64,000 bases of DNA from Mumia flava (GTDB lineage Bacteria; Actinomycetota; Actinomycetes; Propionibacteriales; Nocardioidaceae), in the NCBI RefSeq assembly GCF_002797495.1, contig NZ_PGEZ01000001.1, forward strand, positions 2,852,001 through 2,916,000, read 5' to 3'. This document shows, piece by piece, positions 1 through 8,466 of the stretch. Under the pieces are notes generated by a model. It ran no database searches. It had not been told where the DNA came from and was given only the letters and a program-made list of their open reading frames with translations. The number at the start of each line of letters is the position of its first letter. Within the stretch, counting starts at the first letter, position 1. The position numbers were made by a program, and so were the translations under genes.

Positions 1-2184
1 GCCGACGTGGCCGTCCTGGTCGAGGACCTGCTGCGCGACCTGCCCGGCCTCACGGTGCTCGCGACCAGCCGGGAGCCGCTGGCCGTCCCGGCGGAGACGG
101 TCGTGTCGCTCGGCCCGCTCGCGGTCGCGCCCGGCGGGGCGACACCGGACGAGGCGCTGGGGTACGGCGCGGTCGACCTCTTCGTCCAGCGGGCCCGCGC
201 CGCCGCGCCGTCGTTCGTGCTCGACGCCGCTGCGCTGCCGGCCGTGCTGGAGATCTGCCGTCGGCTCGACGGTCAGCCCCTCGCGCTCGAGCTCGCCGCC
301 GCACGCCTGCGGACGTTGACGCCGCAGCAGGTCGCCGCGCGGCTGGGCGACCGGTTCCGACTGCTCACCGGCGGGAGCCGTACGGCCCTGCCGCGGCACC
401 GTACGCTGCGCGCGGTCGTCGAGTGGAGCTGGGACCTGCTGTCCGACGCCGAGCGCGACCTGGCCGAGCGCGTCGCGGTCCTGCCGGGCGGCGTGACGGC
501 GTCCGCGGCGGCCGCGCTCGCCGTGATCGACGAGGCCGACGCGCTCGACCTGCTGGGTGCGCTGGTCGACAAGTCGCTGCTGGTGCCCGTCCCCGCACCC
601 GACGACACCGAGCCGCGGTTCCGGATGCTCGAGACGATCCGCGAGTACGGCCAGGACCGGCTCGCCGACCGACGGATCGGCGACGAGGTGCGCGGACGGC
701 ACCTCGCGTACGCTCTGCAGCTGGCCCGGGCGCTCGAGCCCACCCTGCGGACCCGCGACCAGGTCGCCGCCCTCGCCACCCTCGACGCGGAGCGCAACAA
801 CCTCGTCGCTGCCCTGCGCTACGCCGTCGAGCGGACCGACCGGATCTCGGCCGTGCGCCTGGTCGCGGACATCGGCTGGTACTACTCGCTGCGCGGGGAC
901 CACGCCGAGATCTCCGACTGGGCGCGCCGCGCCCTCGCTCTCGACGGTGATGCCGATCCCACGAGCGAGTCGCTGTGCCTCGCGCTCCGCGTGGTGGGGC
1001 TGCACGACGACCCCGACCGCAAGGAGTCCCTGGCCGCGTCCGCTGCGCGTCTGCGCGAGCTGCGCGAGGCCGACGGGTTCGACCGCGACCACCCGCTCGC
1101 CGCGCTCGTCCAGGTCGGCGTCGACGTCTTCGCGGAGGGTTTCGCCGACACCGCGACACCAGGACGACCCCAGCTCGGCGAGGCGGCGTCGGCCTCGATC
1201 GCGGCGGCGGTCGGCTCGGGCGACCCGTGGCTGCGTTCGGCGGTGCGCTTCATCGAGCTCAGCTGGTACGACAACGCCGGGGTCGTCAGCGACGACGTCA
1301 CCGAGCTGCTCGACGCGATCGGCGGATTCCGCGAGGTCGGCGACCGGTGGGGGCAGGCGATGGCGGCCTCGGTCCTGGCCGTGTCGTGCGAGCGGCGTGG
1401 CCGCCTCGACGAGGCACGCCGCTGGATCGACGACGCGATCGCGCTCCTCGTCGAGGTCGGGGCCGTCGACGACGTCCTCCAGCTGCGGACCCGTCGCCTC
1501 GGGCTCGACCTCGTGGCGGCCGGCCCCGAGGACACCGACCGGCTCCGGGCGGAGCTCGCGACGATCGCAGCCGACGCTCGCCACCAGGGCCGCCCGGACG
1601 CTGCGCGGTACGTCGGCGTCGCGGAGGTGGACCTCGAACGACGTCTCGGGGACACGGAGGCCGCCGAGCGCGCGGCTGCCCGGCTGCTCGAGGCGCTCGG
1701 CCCGTCCCGGATGCCCGGGGCGCCGCAGGTCCGGGCGATCGCGCTGCTGTCGACCGCCCTGGTCCTGCTGCGTCGCGACCCCGCCGCCGCACGGACTCAG
1801 CTGGCCGAGGCCGCCGCCGCAGCCCGGGACGTACGGGACATGCCGGTGGTCGCGATGGTCGGGGTCGGGCACGCCTGGCTGGCCGAGCGGCTCGGCGACG
1901 ACGTGCTGGCCGCGCGGCGGCTCGGTGCGGCCGACGCGGTCCGAGGCGGGCCCGACGCGGCGAACCGCGATGCGAGCGATCTCGAGCAGCGGCTACGGGC
2001 CCGGATGGGGGACGCCGCGTACGACACCGCGTACGGCACGGGTCGGGCGCTGCGGCGGACCGCGGCACTGGCGCTCGCCAGCCCGGTACCCGCGGACGGC
2101 CCAGGTGCGGGGCCGGACAGGACCGAGGTCGACGAGGCCGGTGGGGCCGCGGACCCCACCGACGCTCAGGCCTTTCGCCGGTAG
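1..2184 (+). CDS. AfsR/BTAD-like NTPase-TPR transcriptional regulator, 5' end outside window
   Basis: This is the C-terminal part of a large STAND-type regulator. The reading frame is open from base 1, so the start and the nucleotide-binding P-loop lie upstream. The visible part opens with the end of an NB-ARC-like ATPase (VLATSREPL sensor motif) followed by a GLPL-like motif (DGQPLALELAAARLR). A winged-helix segment follows (SWDLLSDAERDLAERVAVLPGG), then FRMLETIREYGQDRL and about 480 residues of alpha-helical TPR-like sequence. Proteins of this build carry an N-terminal SARP/BTAD or other DNA-binding domain, which cannot be seen here. The gene converges on the DrrAB-type exporter operon and its last 19 bases overlap the permease gene. 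A role in controlling that exporter is only an inference from proximity. Confidence 0.8.
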   Translation, partial: ADVAVLVEDLLRDLPGLTVLATSREPLAVPAETVVSLGPLAVAPGGATPDEALGYGAVDLFVQRARAAAPSFVLDAAALPAVLEICRRLDGQPLALELAAARLRTLTPQQVAARLGDRFRLLTGGSRTALPRHRTLRAVVEWSWDLLSDAERDLAERVAVLPGGVTASAAAALAVIDEADALDLLGALVDKSLLVPVPAPDDTEPRFRMLETIREYGQDRLADRRIGDEVRGRHLAYALQLARALEPTLRTRDQVAALATLDAERNNLVAALRYAVERTDRISAVRLVADIGWYYSLRGDHAEISDWARRALALDGDADPTSESLCLALRVVGLHDDPDRKESLAASAARLRELREADGFDRDHPLAALVQVGVDVFAEGFADTATPGRPQLGEAASASIAAAVGSGDPWLRSAVRFIELSWYDNAGVVSDDVTELLDAIGGFREVGDRWGQAMAASVLAVSCERRGRLDEARRWIDDAIALLVEVGAVDDVLQLRTRRLGLDLVAAGPEDTDRLRAELATIAADARHQGRPDAARYVGVAEVDLERRLGDTEAAERAAARLLEALGPSRMPGAPQVRAIALLSTALVLLRRDPAAARTQLAEAAAAARDVRDMPVVAMVGVGHAWLAERLGDDVLAARRLGAADAVRGGPDAANRDASDLEQRLRARMGDAAYDTAYGTGRALRRTAALALASPVPADGPGAGPDRTEVDEAGGAADPTDAQAFRR

Positions 2185-2966
2185 GCGCCGACCGCCAGCG
2201 GCGCGAACACCGCCATGATCAGAGCCGCACCACCGAGCGAGACCGCGATGTCGGAGACGGCGGCGCCGCCGGTGAAGAGGCCGCGCACGGCATCGGTGAG
2301 GCTGCTGAGCGGGTTGACGTTCACGAAGGCCTGGAGCCATCCCGGCAGAGTGTCGGGGTCCACGAACATGCTCGAGCCGAACGTCAGCGGGAACAGGACC
2401 AGGAACGCGATCCCCTGCACCGCGCCGGACTGGCGGACGATCATCCCCAGGAACACCGACACCCAGCACAGCGCCCACGCGAACAGCAGGACGAGCAGCA
2501 TCCCGGCGACCACGGAGGCCGGGTTGGTGTCGGCGCGGAAGCCGATCACGTACCCGAATGCGAGGGTCACGACGATCGACGTGCTGTAGCGGACGCCTTC
2601 GGCGAGGACCGCGCCGACCAGGGGAGCGGAGCGTGGGATGGGCAGGGAGCGGAAGCGGTCGAACAGGCCTTCCTTGATGTCGTCGTTCATGTTGACGCCG
2701 ATGCTCACGGTGCTGAGCAGCACCGTCTGCACCATCAGACCCGGGAGGACGAACTGCAGGTAGTCGTGGGTCGAGCCACTGATCGCGCCGCCGAACAGAT
2801 AGACGAACACGAGCGTGAACAGGATCGGCTGGAGCGTGACGTCGATCAGCTGCTCGGGCGTGCGCACGATCGTGGAGATCGAGCGGCGGGCCAGCACGAG
2901 GCCGTGCCGGACCAGGGGGAGCGGTCGGGGCGCGGTGCGGCCCGGAACGGCGGTGAGGGTGGTCAT
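2166..2966 (-). CDS. ABC-2 type exporter permease, DrrB family
   Basis: This 266-residue membrane permease would form an exporter with the ATPase encoded just upstream. About six hydrophobic segments are visible (for example LQFVLPGLMVQTVLLSTVSI and VVAGMLLVLLFAWALCWVSV). The family-typical stretch NMNDDIKEGLFDRFRSLPIPRS and the C-terminal NPLSSLTDAVRGL are present, as in daunorubicin-resistance-type permeases. The ATG overlaps the stop of the ATPase gene (ATGA), which indicates translational coupling and fixes the start. The substrate is unknown; DrrB relatives export drugs, lipids or natural products. The 3' end overlaps the convergent regulator gene by 19 bases. Confidence 0.9.
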   Translation of the reverse strand: MTTLTAVPGRTAPRPLPLVRHGLVLARRSISTIVRTPEQLIDVTLQPILFTLVFVYLFGGAISGSTHDYLQFVLPGLMVQTVLLSTVSIGVNMNDDIKEGLFDRFRSLPIPRSAPLVGAVLAEGVRYSTSIVVTLAFGYVIGFRADTNPASVVAGMLLVLLFAWALCWVSVFLGMIVRQSGAVQGIAFLVLFPLTFGSSMFVDPDTLPGWLQAFVNVNPLSSLTDAVRGLFTGGAAVSDIAVSLGGAALIMAVFAPLAVGAYRRKA

Positions 2967-3949
2967 CGGACCAGCTCCTTGTCGTGGGGTTCGGTCGGTG
3001 CTTCCGCGGTGGCGCCGGGCGCGCCGTGGCCGGTGAGGGCGAAGAAGACCTCGTCCAGGTCGGGCAGCGCGAGCCGCAGCTCGGAGACCGCCACGTGGTG
3101 CTCGTCGAGGGTGCGGACCACCGTGGGGAGGGTCGCGTCGTCGACGACGGGCACGGCGACGACACCCGTGCCGATCTCCTCCGCGCTCCGGCCCGCGACC
3201 CGCTCGAGCGCCTCGGTGACGGCCGGCAGGTCGGACGGGTTCGCCGGCCGGACCTGGAGGGTGCGGCCGCCGACGAGCGACTTGAGCTCGTGCGGGGTGC
3301 CCTGCGCGATCACGCGGCCCCGGTCGATCACGGTGATGGCGTCGGCGAGCGCGTCGGCCTCCTCGAGGTACTGCGTGGTGAGGAGCACCGTGGTGCCGGC
3401 ACGGGTCAGGTCGCGCACGATCTCCCACATGTCCTCGCGCTTGCTCGGGTCGAGCCCGGTGGTGGGTTCGTCGAGATAGATCACCTGTGGACGGCCGACG
3501 AGGCTCGCCGCGAGGTCGAGGCGGCGTCGCATGCCGCCCGAGTACGTCCGGGCGCGGCGCCCGGCGGCCTCGGTGAGCCCGAACTGCTCGAGCAGCTCGT
3601 CGGCCCTCGCCTGCGCGTCACGGCGGCTCAGGTCCAGCAGCCGGCCGAACAGCACGAGGTTCTCGCGACCCGACAGCTGCTCGTCGACCGATGCGTACTG
3701 CCCGGTGAGCCCGATCGAGCGGCGGACCCCGTCCGGGTCCCGGGCGACGTCGTGACCGGCCACCGAGGCGCGGCCGGCGTCGGCGCGCAGCAGGGTGGCC
3801 AGGATGCGGACGGCGGTCGTCTTGCCGGCGCCGTTGGGGCCGAGCACCCCGAGCACGGTGCCCTCGGGAACCAGCAGGTCGACGCCGTCGAGAGCAGTGG
3901 TGTCGCCGAACCTCTTGACGAGACCTTCGGCTTCGATCGCGTGTGTCAT
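2963..3949 (-). CDS. ABC exporter ATP-binding protein, DrrA family
   Basis: This 328-residue ATPase energises the adjacent permease. It shows Walker A (GPNGAGKTT, about residue 38), a Q-loop region (GLTGQYASVDEQLSGREN), the signature TYSGGMRRRLDLA and Walker B VIYLDEPTTGLD, followed by the switch histidine region. The C-terminal 80-90 residues (HHVAVSELRLALPDLDEVFFALTGH) match the DrrA-type extension. A GGAGG lies almost against the ATG. The gene sits 47 bp behind the GntR regulator gene on the same strand, so the order gntR-drrA-drrB probably forms one transcript. Resistance or export of a compound made elsewhere is possible but not shown here. Confidence 0.93.
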   Translation of the reverse strand: MTHAIEAEGLVKRFGDTTALDGVDLLVPEGTVLGVLGPNGAGKTTAVRILATLLRADAGRASVAGHDVARDPDGVRRSIGLTGQYASVDEQLSGRENLVLFGRLLDLSRRDAQARADELLEQFGLTEAAGRRARTYSGGMRRRLDLAASLVGRPQVIYLDEPTTGLDPSKREDMWEIVRDLTRAGTTVLLTTQYLEEADALADAITVIDRGRVIAQGTPHELKSLVGGRTLQVRPANPSDLPAVTEALERVAGRSAEEIGTGVVAVPVVDDATLPTVVRTLDEHHVAVSELRLALPDLDEVFFALTGHGAPGATAEAPTEPHDKELVR

Positions 3950-3967
3950 GCCTCCACGGTCGCGACC

Positions 3968-4000
3968 GGTGCTGTCAAGGTGCTGTCAGCGGCCTGTCAG
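3968..4000 (-). promoter_or_regulatory. Three CTGTCA iterons before the drrA-like gene (candidate operator)
   Basis: GGTGCTGTCA occurs at 3968-3977 and again at 3979-3988, an 11-bp helical period, and a weaker GGCCTGTCAG follows at 3991-4000. On the coding strand the middle copy presents TTGACA, a perfect -35 hexamer, but no convincing -10 is seen. The last copy overlaps the stop codon of the GntR gene. The spacing suggests protein binding to one face of DNA; the GntR protein is the obvious candidate. Confidence 0.35.
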
Positions 4001-4371
4001 TCCCACAGGTCGCCGACGAGGCGCTGGGCCTCCGTCCGTCCGAGGCCGAGGCGGCGGACGTCGGCGACGTAGTCCCGTGCGGCCCGTCGCGCAGCCTGCG
4101 CGGCGTCGCCCTCGAGGACAGCGCTGCGCACGTAGGTCCCGCGCCGGCCGCGGGTCTCGATCACGGCGTCGGCCTCGAGCGCGCGGTAGGCCTTGGCGAC
4201 GGTGTTCACGGCCAGCCCCAGCTCGTCGGCGAGCCCACGGACGGTCGGCAGGCGCGACCCGCCGGGGAGGGACCCGGTCGCCACGGCCGCAGCCACCCGG
4301 CGGCGGACCTGCTCGTACGGCGGCTCGTCGTCGGTCGGGTCGACGACCAGTCCGGGGATCGACGACGTCAC
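3997..4371 (-). CDS. GntR-family regulator, short YtrA-like type
   Basis: This 124-residue regulator has an N-terminal GntR winged helix (PPYEQVRRRVAAAVATGSLP, then SRLPTVRGLADELGLAVNTV and AYRALEADAVIETRGRRGTYV). Only about 45 residues follow, so it lacks a FadR/HutC effector domain, as in YtrA-type regulators that accompany ABC transporter operons. The GTG at 4371 is preferred because GAGGAGG lies 5 bases upstream; a longer frame to 4437 has no comparable ribosome site. It is first in the gntR-drrA-drrB run and divergent from pcrA, with 122 bp between the starts. It likely represses the exporter genes in response to a small molecule. Confidence 0.88.
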   Translation of the reverse strand: MTSSIPGLVVDPTDDEPPYEQVRRRVAAAVATGSLPGGSRLPTVRGLADELGLAVNTVAKAYRALEADAVIETRGRRGTYVRSAVLEGDAAQAARRAARDYVADVRRLGLGRTEAQRLVGDLWD

Positions 4372-4477
4372 GGTGCCTCCTCGACCACTCGCTCGGAGCA
4401 CCAGCGTACGGCCCCGGGGTGCCGGAGCCTTCTCCATCGTCCGGCGGTGCGGGGCCCGCGGTGTCGGGCCCCGGTCG

Positions 4478-4483
4478 TAGGCT
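4478..4483 (+). promoter_or_regulatory. -10 element of pcrA
   Basis: TAGGCT ends 10 bases before the ATG at 4494. A start site about 7 bases downstream would give a 5' leader of only a few bases and no Shine-Dalgarno site. Confidence 0.5.
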
Positions 4484-4493
4484 GGGACCCACG

Positions 4494-7052
4494 ATGAGCC
4501 TTCCGTTCCCCGTGCCCTCCGACCGTGCCTCCGACGCTGCCCGCGACCGTTCGAGAGGAGCCTCGGATCCGGCGGCGCCGTCGCACGCGCGACTCAGCGA
4601 CGAGGAGATCGAGGCGAAGCGCGCGGCCGAGGCGGAGCGCCTCCTGGCCGGCCTGAACGATCCCCAGCGCGAGGCCGTCACACACACCGGGGGCCCGCTG
4701 CTCGTCGTCGCCGGTGCCGGTTCGGGCAAGACCCGGGTGCTCACCCGGCGGATCGCCTGGATGATCTCCCAGTACCGCGTGCACCCCGGCTCGATCCTCG
4801 CGATCACCTTCACCAACAAGGCGGCGGCCGAGATGCGCTCGCGGGTCGCCGAGTTCGTGGGCGGACGCTCGAGGCTGATGTGGGTGAGCACGTTCCACTC
4901 CGCGTGCGTGCGGATCCTGCGCAAGGAGGCCCAGCGCTTCGGCTACACCTCCACGTTCACGATCTACGACGCAGCCGACTCCAAGCGCCTGATGACGCAG
5001 GTGTGCCGGGACTTGGAGCTGGACCCCAAGCGGTTCGCGCCGCGCTCGGTGCTCGCCTGGGTGTCCAACCTCAAGAACGAGCTCGTCGATCACGAGACCG
5101 CGGTGGCGAAGGCCGCGAACGACTCCGAGCGGACCTACGCCGCGGCGTACGCGACGTACCAGGAGCGGTTGAAGGCATCGAACTCGATGGACTTCGACGA
5201 CCTGATCATGACGACGGTCCACCTGCTCCAGGCGTTCCCCGACGTCGCCGACGTGTACCGGCGGCGGTTCCGTCACGTCCTCGTCGACGAGTACCAGGAC
5301 ACCAACCACGCCCAGTACGTCCTGATCCGCGAGCTGTGCAACGAGCCGGACTCCGACCTGCTCGTCGTCGGCGACTCCGACCAGTCGATCTACGCCTTCC
5401 GCGGCGCGAACATCCGCAACATCCTCGAGTTCGAGGCCGACTTCCCGTCCGCACGCACGATCCTGCTCGAGCAGAACTACCGCTCCACGCAGCACATCCT
5501 CGACGCCGCGAACGCCGTGATCTCCCGCAACGAGGGCCGCAAGAAGAAGAACCTCTGGTCCGCTGCCGGCAAGGGGGAGCTCGTGACCGGCTACGTCGCC
5601 GACGACGAGCACGCCGAGGCCCAGTACGTCGCCGACGAGGTCGACCGGCTCACCGACGAGGGTGAGGCGAAGCCCGGCGACGTCGCGGTGTTCTACCGGA
5701 CGAACGCCCAGTCCCGTGTGTTCGAGGAGGTGTTCATCCGCGTCGGCCTCCCGTACCGCGTCGTCGGGGGCGTGCGCTTCTACGAGCGCAAGGAGATCAA
5801 GGACGCGATCGCGTACCTCCGGGTGCTGGTCAACCCCGCGGACTCGGTGTCGCTGCGCCGGATCCTCAACACCCCGAAGCGCGGGATCGGTGACCGCGCG
5901 GAGGCCTGCGTGGCGGCGTACGCCGACCGTCAGCGGATCACGTTCTGGGAGGGTCTGCAGCAGGCCGAGGAGGCGCCCGGGATCGCGACGCGCTCCCTGA
6001 ACCAGGTCCGCGGCTTCGTCGAGGTGGTCTCCGGGCTGCAGGACATGGTCGCCGCGGGAGAGCCCGTCGACGCGGTGCTCGAGGCCACGCTGGCGCGGTC
6101 GGGCTACCTCGACGAGCTCGAGCACAGCACCGATCCGCAGGACGAGGCCCGTACGGAGAACCTCGCCGAGCTCGTCGCCGTGGCGCGTGAGTTCGTCTCC
6201 GACGCGGCGACGCTCGCGGACCTTCCGGCCTCCGACACCCCCGCTGGTCGAGGCGCGAGCGAGGTCTCGTCTCCCGGTGGTCGAGGCGCGAGCGAGGCCG
6301 CGTCTCCCGGTGGTCGAGGCGCGAGCGAGGCCTCGTCTCCCGGTGGTCGAGGCGCGAGCGGAGCGAGCGATCGAGACCCCGCGCCGGTCGAGCCTGCCGA
6401 GACCTCCGACGACGTTCTCGAGCCGGGCTCGGTCGCGTCCTTCCTCGAGCGCGTCTCGCTGGTCGCCGACGCCGACTCGATCCCCGACTCCGGCGACGGG
6501 ATGGTCACGCTGATGACGCTGCACACCGCGAAGGGGCTGGAGTTCCCGGTGGTGTTCCTGACCGGCCTCGAGGAGGCGGTCTTTCCCCACATGCGGTCGC
6601 TCGGCGATCCGAAGGAGCTCGAGGAGGAGCGCCGGATCGCGTACGTCGGGCTGACGCGCGCGGAGCAGCGGCTCTATCTCACCCGGGCCCTGGTCCGTTC
6701 GGCCTGGGGAGCGCCGTCGCACAATCCGCCGTCCCGCTTCCTTTCCGAGATCCCCACCGACCTGGTCGACTGGAAGCGCACCGAGGCCGACACGACGACC
6801 TGGTCGGGCGGGTACGCCCCGCCGTCGCGTCGTTCCGCGCCGATGCGTGCCGCCTCGGCCGACCAGGCCAGCCGGGCGAAGCGTGACGTGCCGAGCCTGA
6901 GTCCCGGCGACCGGGTCACGCACGACACCTTCGGCCTCGGCACGGTGGTGGCGTTGGAGGGTGCGGGGGACCGCGCGGTCGCGTCGATCGACTTCGGTTC
7001 GGAGGGCGTGAAGCGTCTGCTCCTCCGCTACGCGCCCGTCGACAAGATCTGA
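4494..7052 (+). CDS. pcrA: UvrD/PcrA-family ATP-dependent DNA helicase with a repeat-derived insert
   Basis: This 852-residue SF1A 3'-5' helicase acts in repair and in clearing replication-transcription conflicts. Motifs in order are the Q motif (LNDPQREAV), Walker A (AGAGSGKT, 73-80), Walker B (LVDEYQDTNH, about 264), motif III (VVGDSDQSIYAFRGA), motif IV (LEQNYRST), motif V (VTLMTLHTAKGLEFPVVFL) and motif VI (EERRIAYVGLTRA). The C-terminal segment GDRVTHDTFGLGTVV is the PcrA-type tail. Residues about 583-628, between the 2B domain and motif V, are encoded by four copies of the dispersed palindromic repeat and read as GRGASEASSPG units. This partly explains a length above the usual 720-780. 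The start was chosen from the TAGGCT -10 and the absence of upstream coding signal. Confidence 0.95.
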   Translation: MSLPFPVPSDRASDAARDRSRGASDPAAPSHARLSDEEIEAKRAAEAERLLAGLNDPQREAVTHTGGPLLVVAGAGSGKTRVLTRRIAWMISQYRVHPGSILAITFTNKAAAEMRSRVAEFVGGRSRLMWVSTFHSACVRILRKEAQRFGYTSTFTIYDAADSKRLMTQVCRDLELDPKRFAPRSVLAWVSNLKNELVDHETAVAKAANDSERTYAAAYATYQERLKASNSMDFDDLIMTTVHLLQAFPDVADVYRRRFRHVLVDEYQDTNHAQYVLIRELCNEPDSDLLVVGDSDQSIYAFRGANIRNILEFEADFPSARTILLEQNYRSTQHILDAANAVISRNEGRKKKNLWSAAGKGELVTGYVADDEHAEAQYVADEVDRLTDEGEAKPGDVAVFYRTNAQSRVFEEVFIRVGLPYRVVGGVRFYERKEIKDAIAYLRVLVNPADSVSLRRILNTPKRGIGDRAEACVAAYADRQRITFWEGLQQAEEAPGIATRSLNQVRGFVEVVSGLQDMVAAGEPVDAVLEATLARSGYLDELEHSTDPQDEARTENLAELVAVAREFVSDAATLADLPASDTPAGRGASEVSSPGGRGASEAASPGGRGASEASSPGGRGASGASDRDPAPVEPAETSDDVLEPGSVASFLERVSLVADADSIPDSGDGMVTLMTLHTAKGLEFPVVFLTGLEEAVFPHMRSLGDPKELEEERRIAYVGLTRAEQRLYLTRALVRSAWGAPSHNPPSRFLSEIPTDLVDWKRTEADTTTWSGGYAPPSRRSAPMRAASADQASRAKRDVPSLSPGDRVTHDTFGLGTVVALEGAGDRAVASIDFGSEGVKRLLLRYAPVDKI
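6241..6378 (+). repeat. Palindromic repeat array A, inside the pcrA coding region
   Basis: Four direct units begin at 6241, 6274, 6307 and 6340 with a period of exactly 33 bp, so the reading frame is kept. The first three are truncated and share a linker ending TCTCCC. The fourth is full length and ends GATCGAGACC. The unit core, GGTCGAGGCGCGAGCG, is the same as in the intergenic arrays near 22.2, 30.6, 35.7 and 42.0 kb. Confidence 0.9.
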
Positions 7053-7056
7053 CGCG

Positions 7057-7077
7057 ACTCGCGGGCCCGCCGCGAGT
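7057..7077. terminator. Hairpin between convergent pcrA and M23 peptidase genes
   Basis: ACTCGCGG pairs with CCGCGAGT around a 5-base loop. There is no T tract, which is usual in such GC-rich genomes. The position between two convergent stop codons fits a shared terminator. Confidence 0.5.
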
Positions 7078-7083
7078 GACTCG

Positions 7084-8259
7084 TCAGGGGAAGACGTGGT
7101 GCTCGTGCAGCGCCGGCAGGGGGTCGACCGGAGTGTCGGCGGTCGGCCGTACCTCGAGGTGGAGGTGCGGGCCGGTCGTGTTGCCGGTCGAGCCGACCGT
7201 CCCGATGGTCTGACCCGGCTCGACGGACTCGCCGACGCTGACCGAGATCGACGACTGGTGGCAGTACCAGATCTCCGTGCCGTCCTCGAGCGTGAGGACG
7301 GTCTTGTTGCCGTACGCGCCGTCGTAGCCGGTCTCGGTGATCGTGCCGCGCGCGATCGCGACCAGCGGCGTGCCCGACGGTGCGGCGAAATCGAGCCCCG
7401 TGTGGACGGTCGACCACAGCGAGCTGGACTGGCCGAAGCGTGCCGTGAGGCGGTAGCCCGTCAGCGGGATCACCCACTGGTTGCGCTCGATCTGCTCGGA
7501 GCGGTGCTCGGCCTTCGCGGCGAGCTGCTCGAGCGACGCCTGCAGCTGCTCCGCCTGGGCCTCGACCTGCTTGTCCAGCATGGCCCGGTCGAAGTCACGG
7601 GTGACGTCGGGGTTGTTCGGGTCGTACCGCTTCGACGCCGCGCCGTCCACGCTGGCCGACAGGGCCTGGTAGTCGACCGCCTCGATCACGGGCGGCTTCG
7701 CCGAGGACAGGGCGACGGCGCCGACACCGGCGATCACCAGCGCCGCGGCGCCGACCAGCGCCGGGGCGGGGAGCCGTCGGCGGGTGCGGACGCGGGTCGA
7801 GCGCGAGCCGGGCGGGACCGGCCGTCGGCTCGAGCGGCTCTCACCGGAACGGCGCTCGGTCACGGTCGTGCGGGGGCCGACGGCGTCGATCTGCGTCGTC
7901 GCGTCGGACGGGATCGGGGGGAGCTCGGCGGCCCGCTTGCCGCGGTAGGCGGACGAGCCGGGAGCCGGAGACTGCGCCGGCTCGGTCGGGGTGTCCCGCA
8001 GGGCCGCGCGGTACGGGGAGGCGGGGGCCTCGGACCACGACGCGCTCGACCGGGAGGTCCCGCGCTCGGGCGGGGTGGCGCCGGAGGGGCGTACGGAGCC
8101 CTGGTCGGCCTCGGACGTGCGCTCCGCACGGGGCTCGTCCTGGGGCTTCCCTGCGCTGCGACGGCCGATCGATCCGGTCTCGTCTGCGGAGGTCGCCGGG
8201 CGAGAGAAGCGCTTCCTCGGCTTCTCGGCGCGGCGCTTCGGCGCAGGGCGCGACGTCAC
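7084..8259 (-). CDS. Membrane-anchored M23 (LytM) family peptidase
   Basis: This 391-residue cell-wall protein has a long basic/acidic low-complexity cytoplasmic N-terminus, one transmembrane segment (ALVGAAALVIAGVGAVALSS) and a short coiled-coil-like stretch (QVEAQAEQLQASLEQLAAKAEHR). A C-terminal LytM domain follows, with HTGLDFAAPSGTPL (zinc HxxxD) and GPHLHLEVR (HxH). Both zinc motifs and the intervening YGNKTVLTLEDGTEIWY are intact, so it is probably an active peptidoglycan endopeptidase. The GTG at 8259 is chosen because GGAGG lies 8 bases upstream; a TTG at 8286 is the alternative. The coiled-coil plus LytM build recalls divisome-associated hydrolases, but no partner is encoded nearby. 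Confidence 0.88.
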   Translation of the reverse strand: MTSRPAPKRRAEKPRKRFSRPATSADETGSIGRRSAGKPQDEPRAERTSEADQGSVRPSGATPPERGTSRSSASWSEAPASPYRAALRDTPTEPAQSPAPGSSAYRGKRAAELPPIPSDATTQIDAVGPRTTVTERRSGESRSSRRPVPPGSRSTRVRTRRRLPAPALVGAAALVIAGVGAVALSSAKPPVIEAVDYQALSASVDGAASKRYDPNNPDVTRDFDRAMLDKQVEAQAEQLQASLEQLAAKAEHRSEQIERNQWVIPLTGYRLTARFGQSSSLWSTVHTGLDFAAPSGTPLVAIARGTITETGYDGAYGNKTVLTLEDGTEIWYCHQSSISVSVGESVEPGQTIGTVGSTGNTTGPHLHLEVRPTADTPVDPLPALHEHHVFP

Positions 8260-8433
8260 GAGCTGGACCTCCGTGGGGGTGGACAACGACTGCCGACCCT
8301 AACGGATGCGCCCCCGTTTCCGAAGGAGTGGCATTCCGACAAGGGTGCTGGATGTTGGGCGCGTGGTCAAGGTCCTCGGGAAATCCGCTGGCATGATCGG
8401 AAGGGAACGAGAAGATGTGACCTTCACGACAAG

Positions 8434-8461
8434 TTGGACAAATCAGAGTGACAAGTAGGTA
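8434..8461 (+). promoter_or_regulatory. Promoter of the 8467 gene
   Basis: TTGGAC (8434-8439) and TAGGTA (8456-8461) are 16 bp apart, with the GTG start only 5 bases beyond the -10. The surrounding 8290-8466 stretch is clearly AT-richer than its neighbours and otherwise holds only the upstream region of the divergent peptidase gene. Confidence 0.5.
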
Positions 8462-8466
8462 ACAAC

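Noticed and set aside
8260-8466. Cyclic di-AMP (ydaO-type) riboswitch upstream of the cell-wall peptidase gene
   Set aside because: Such elements precede some actinobacterial wall hydrolases, but I could not find the conserved paired core here, and the likely leader of this gene is short.
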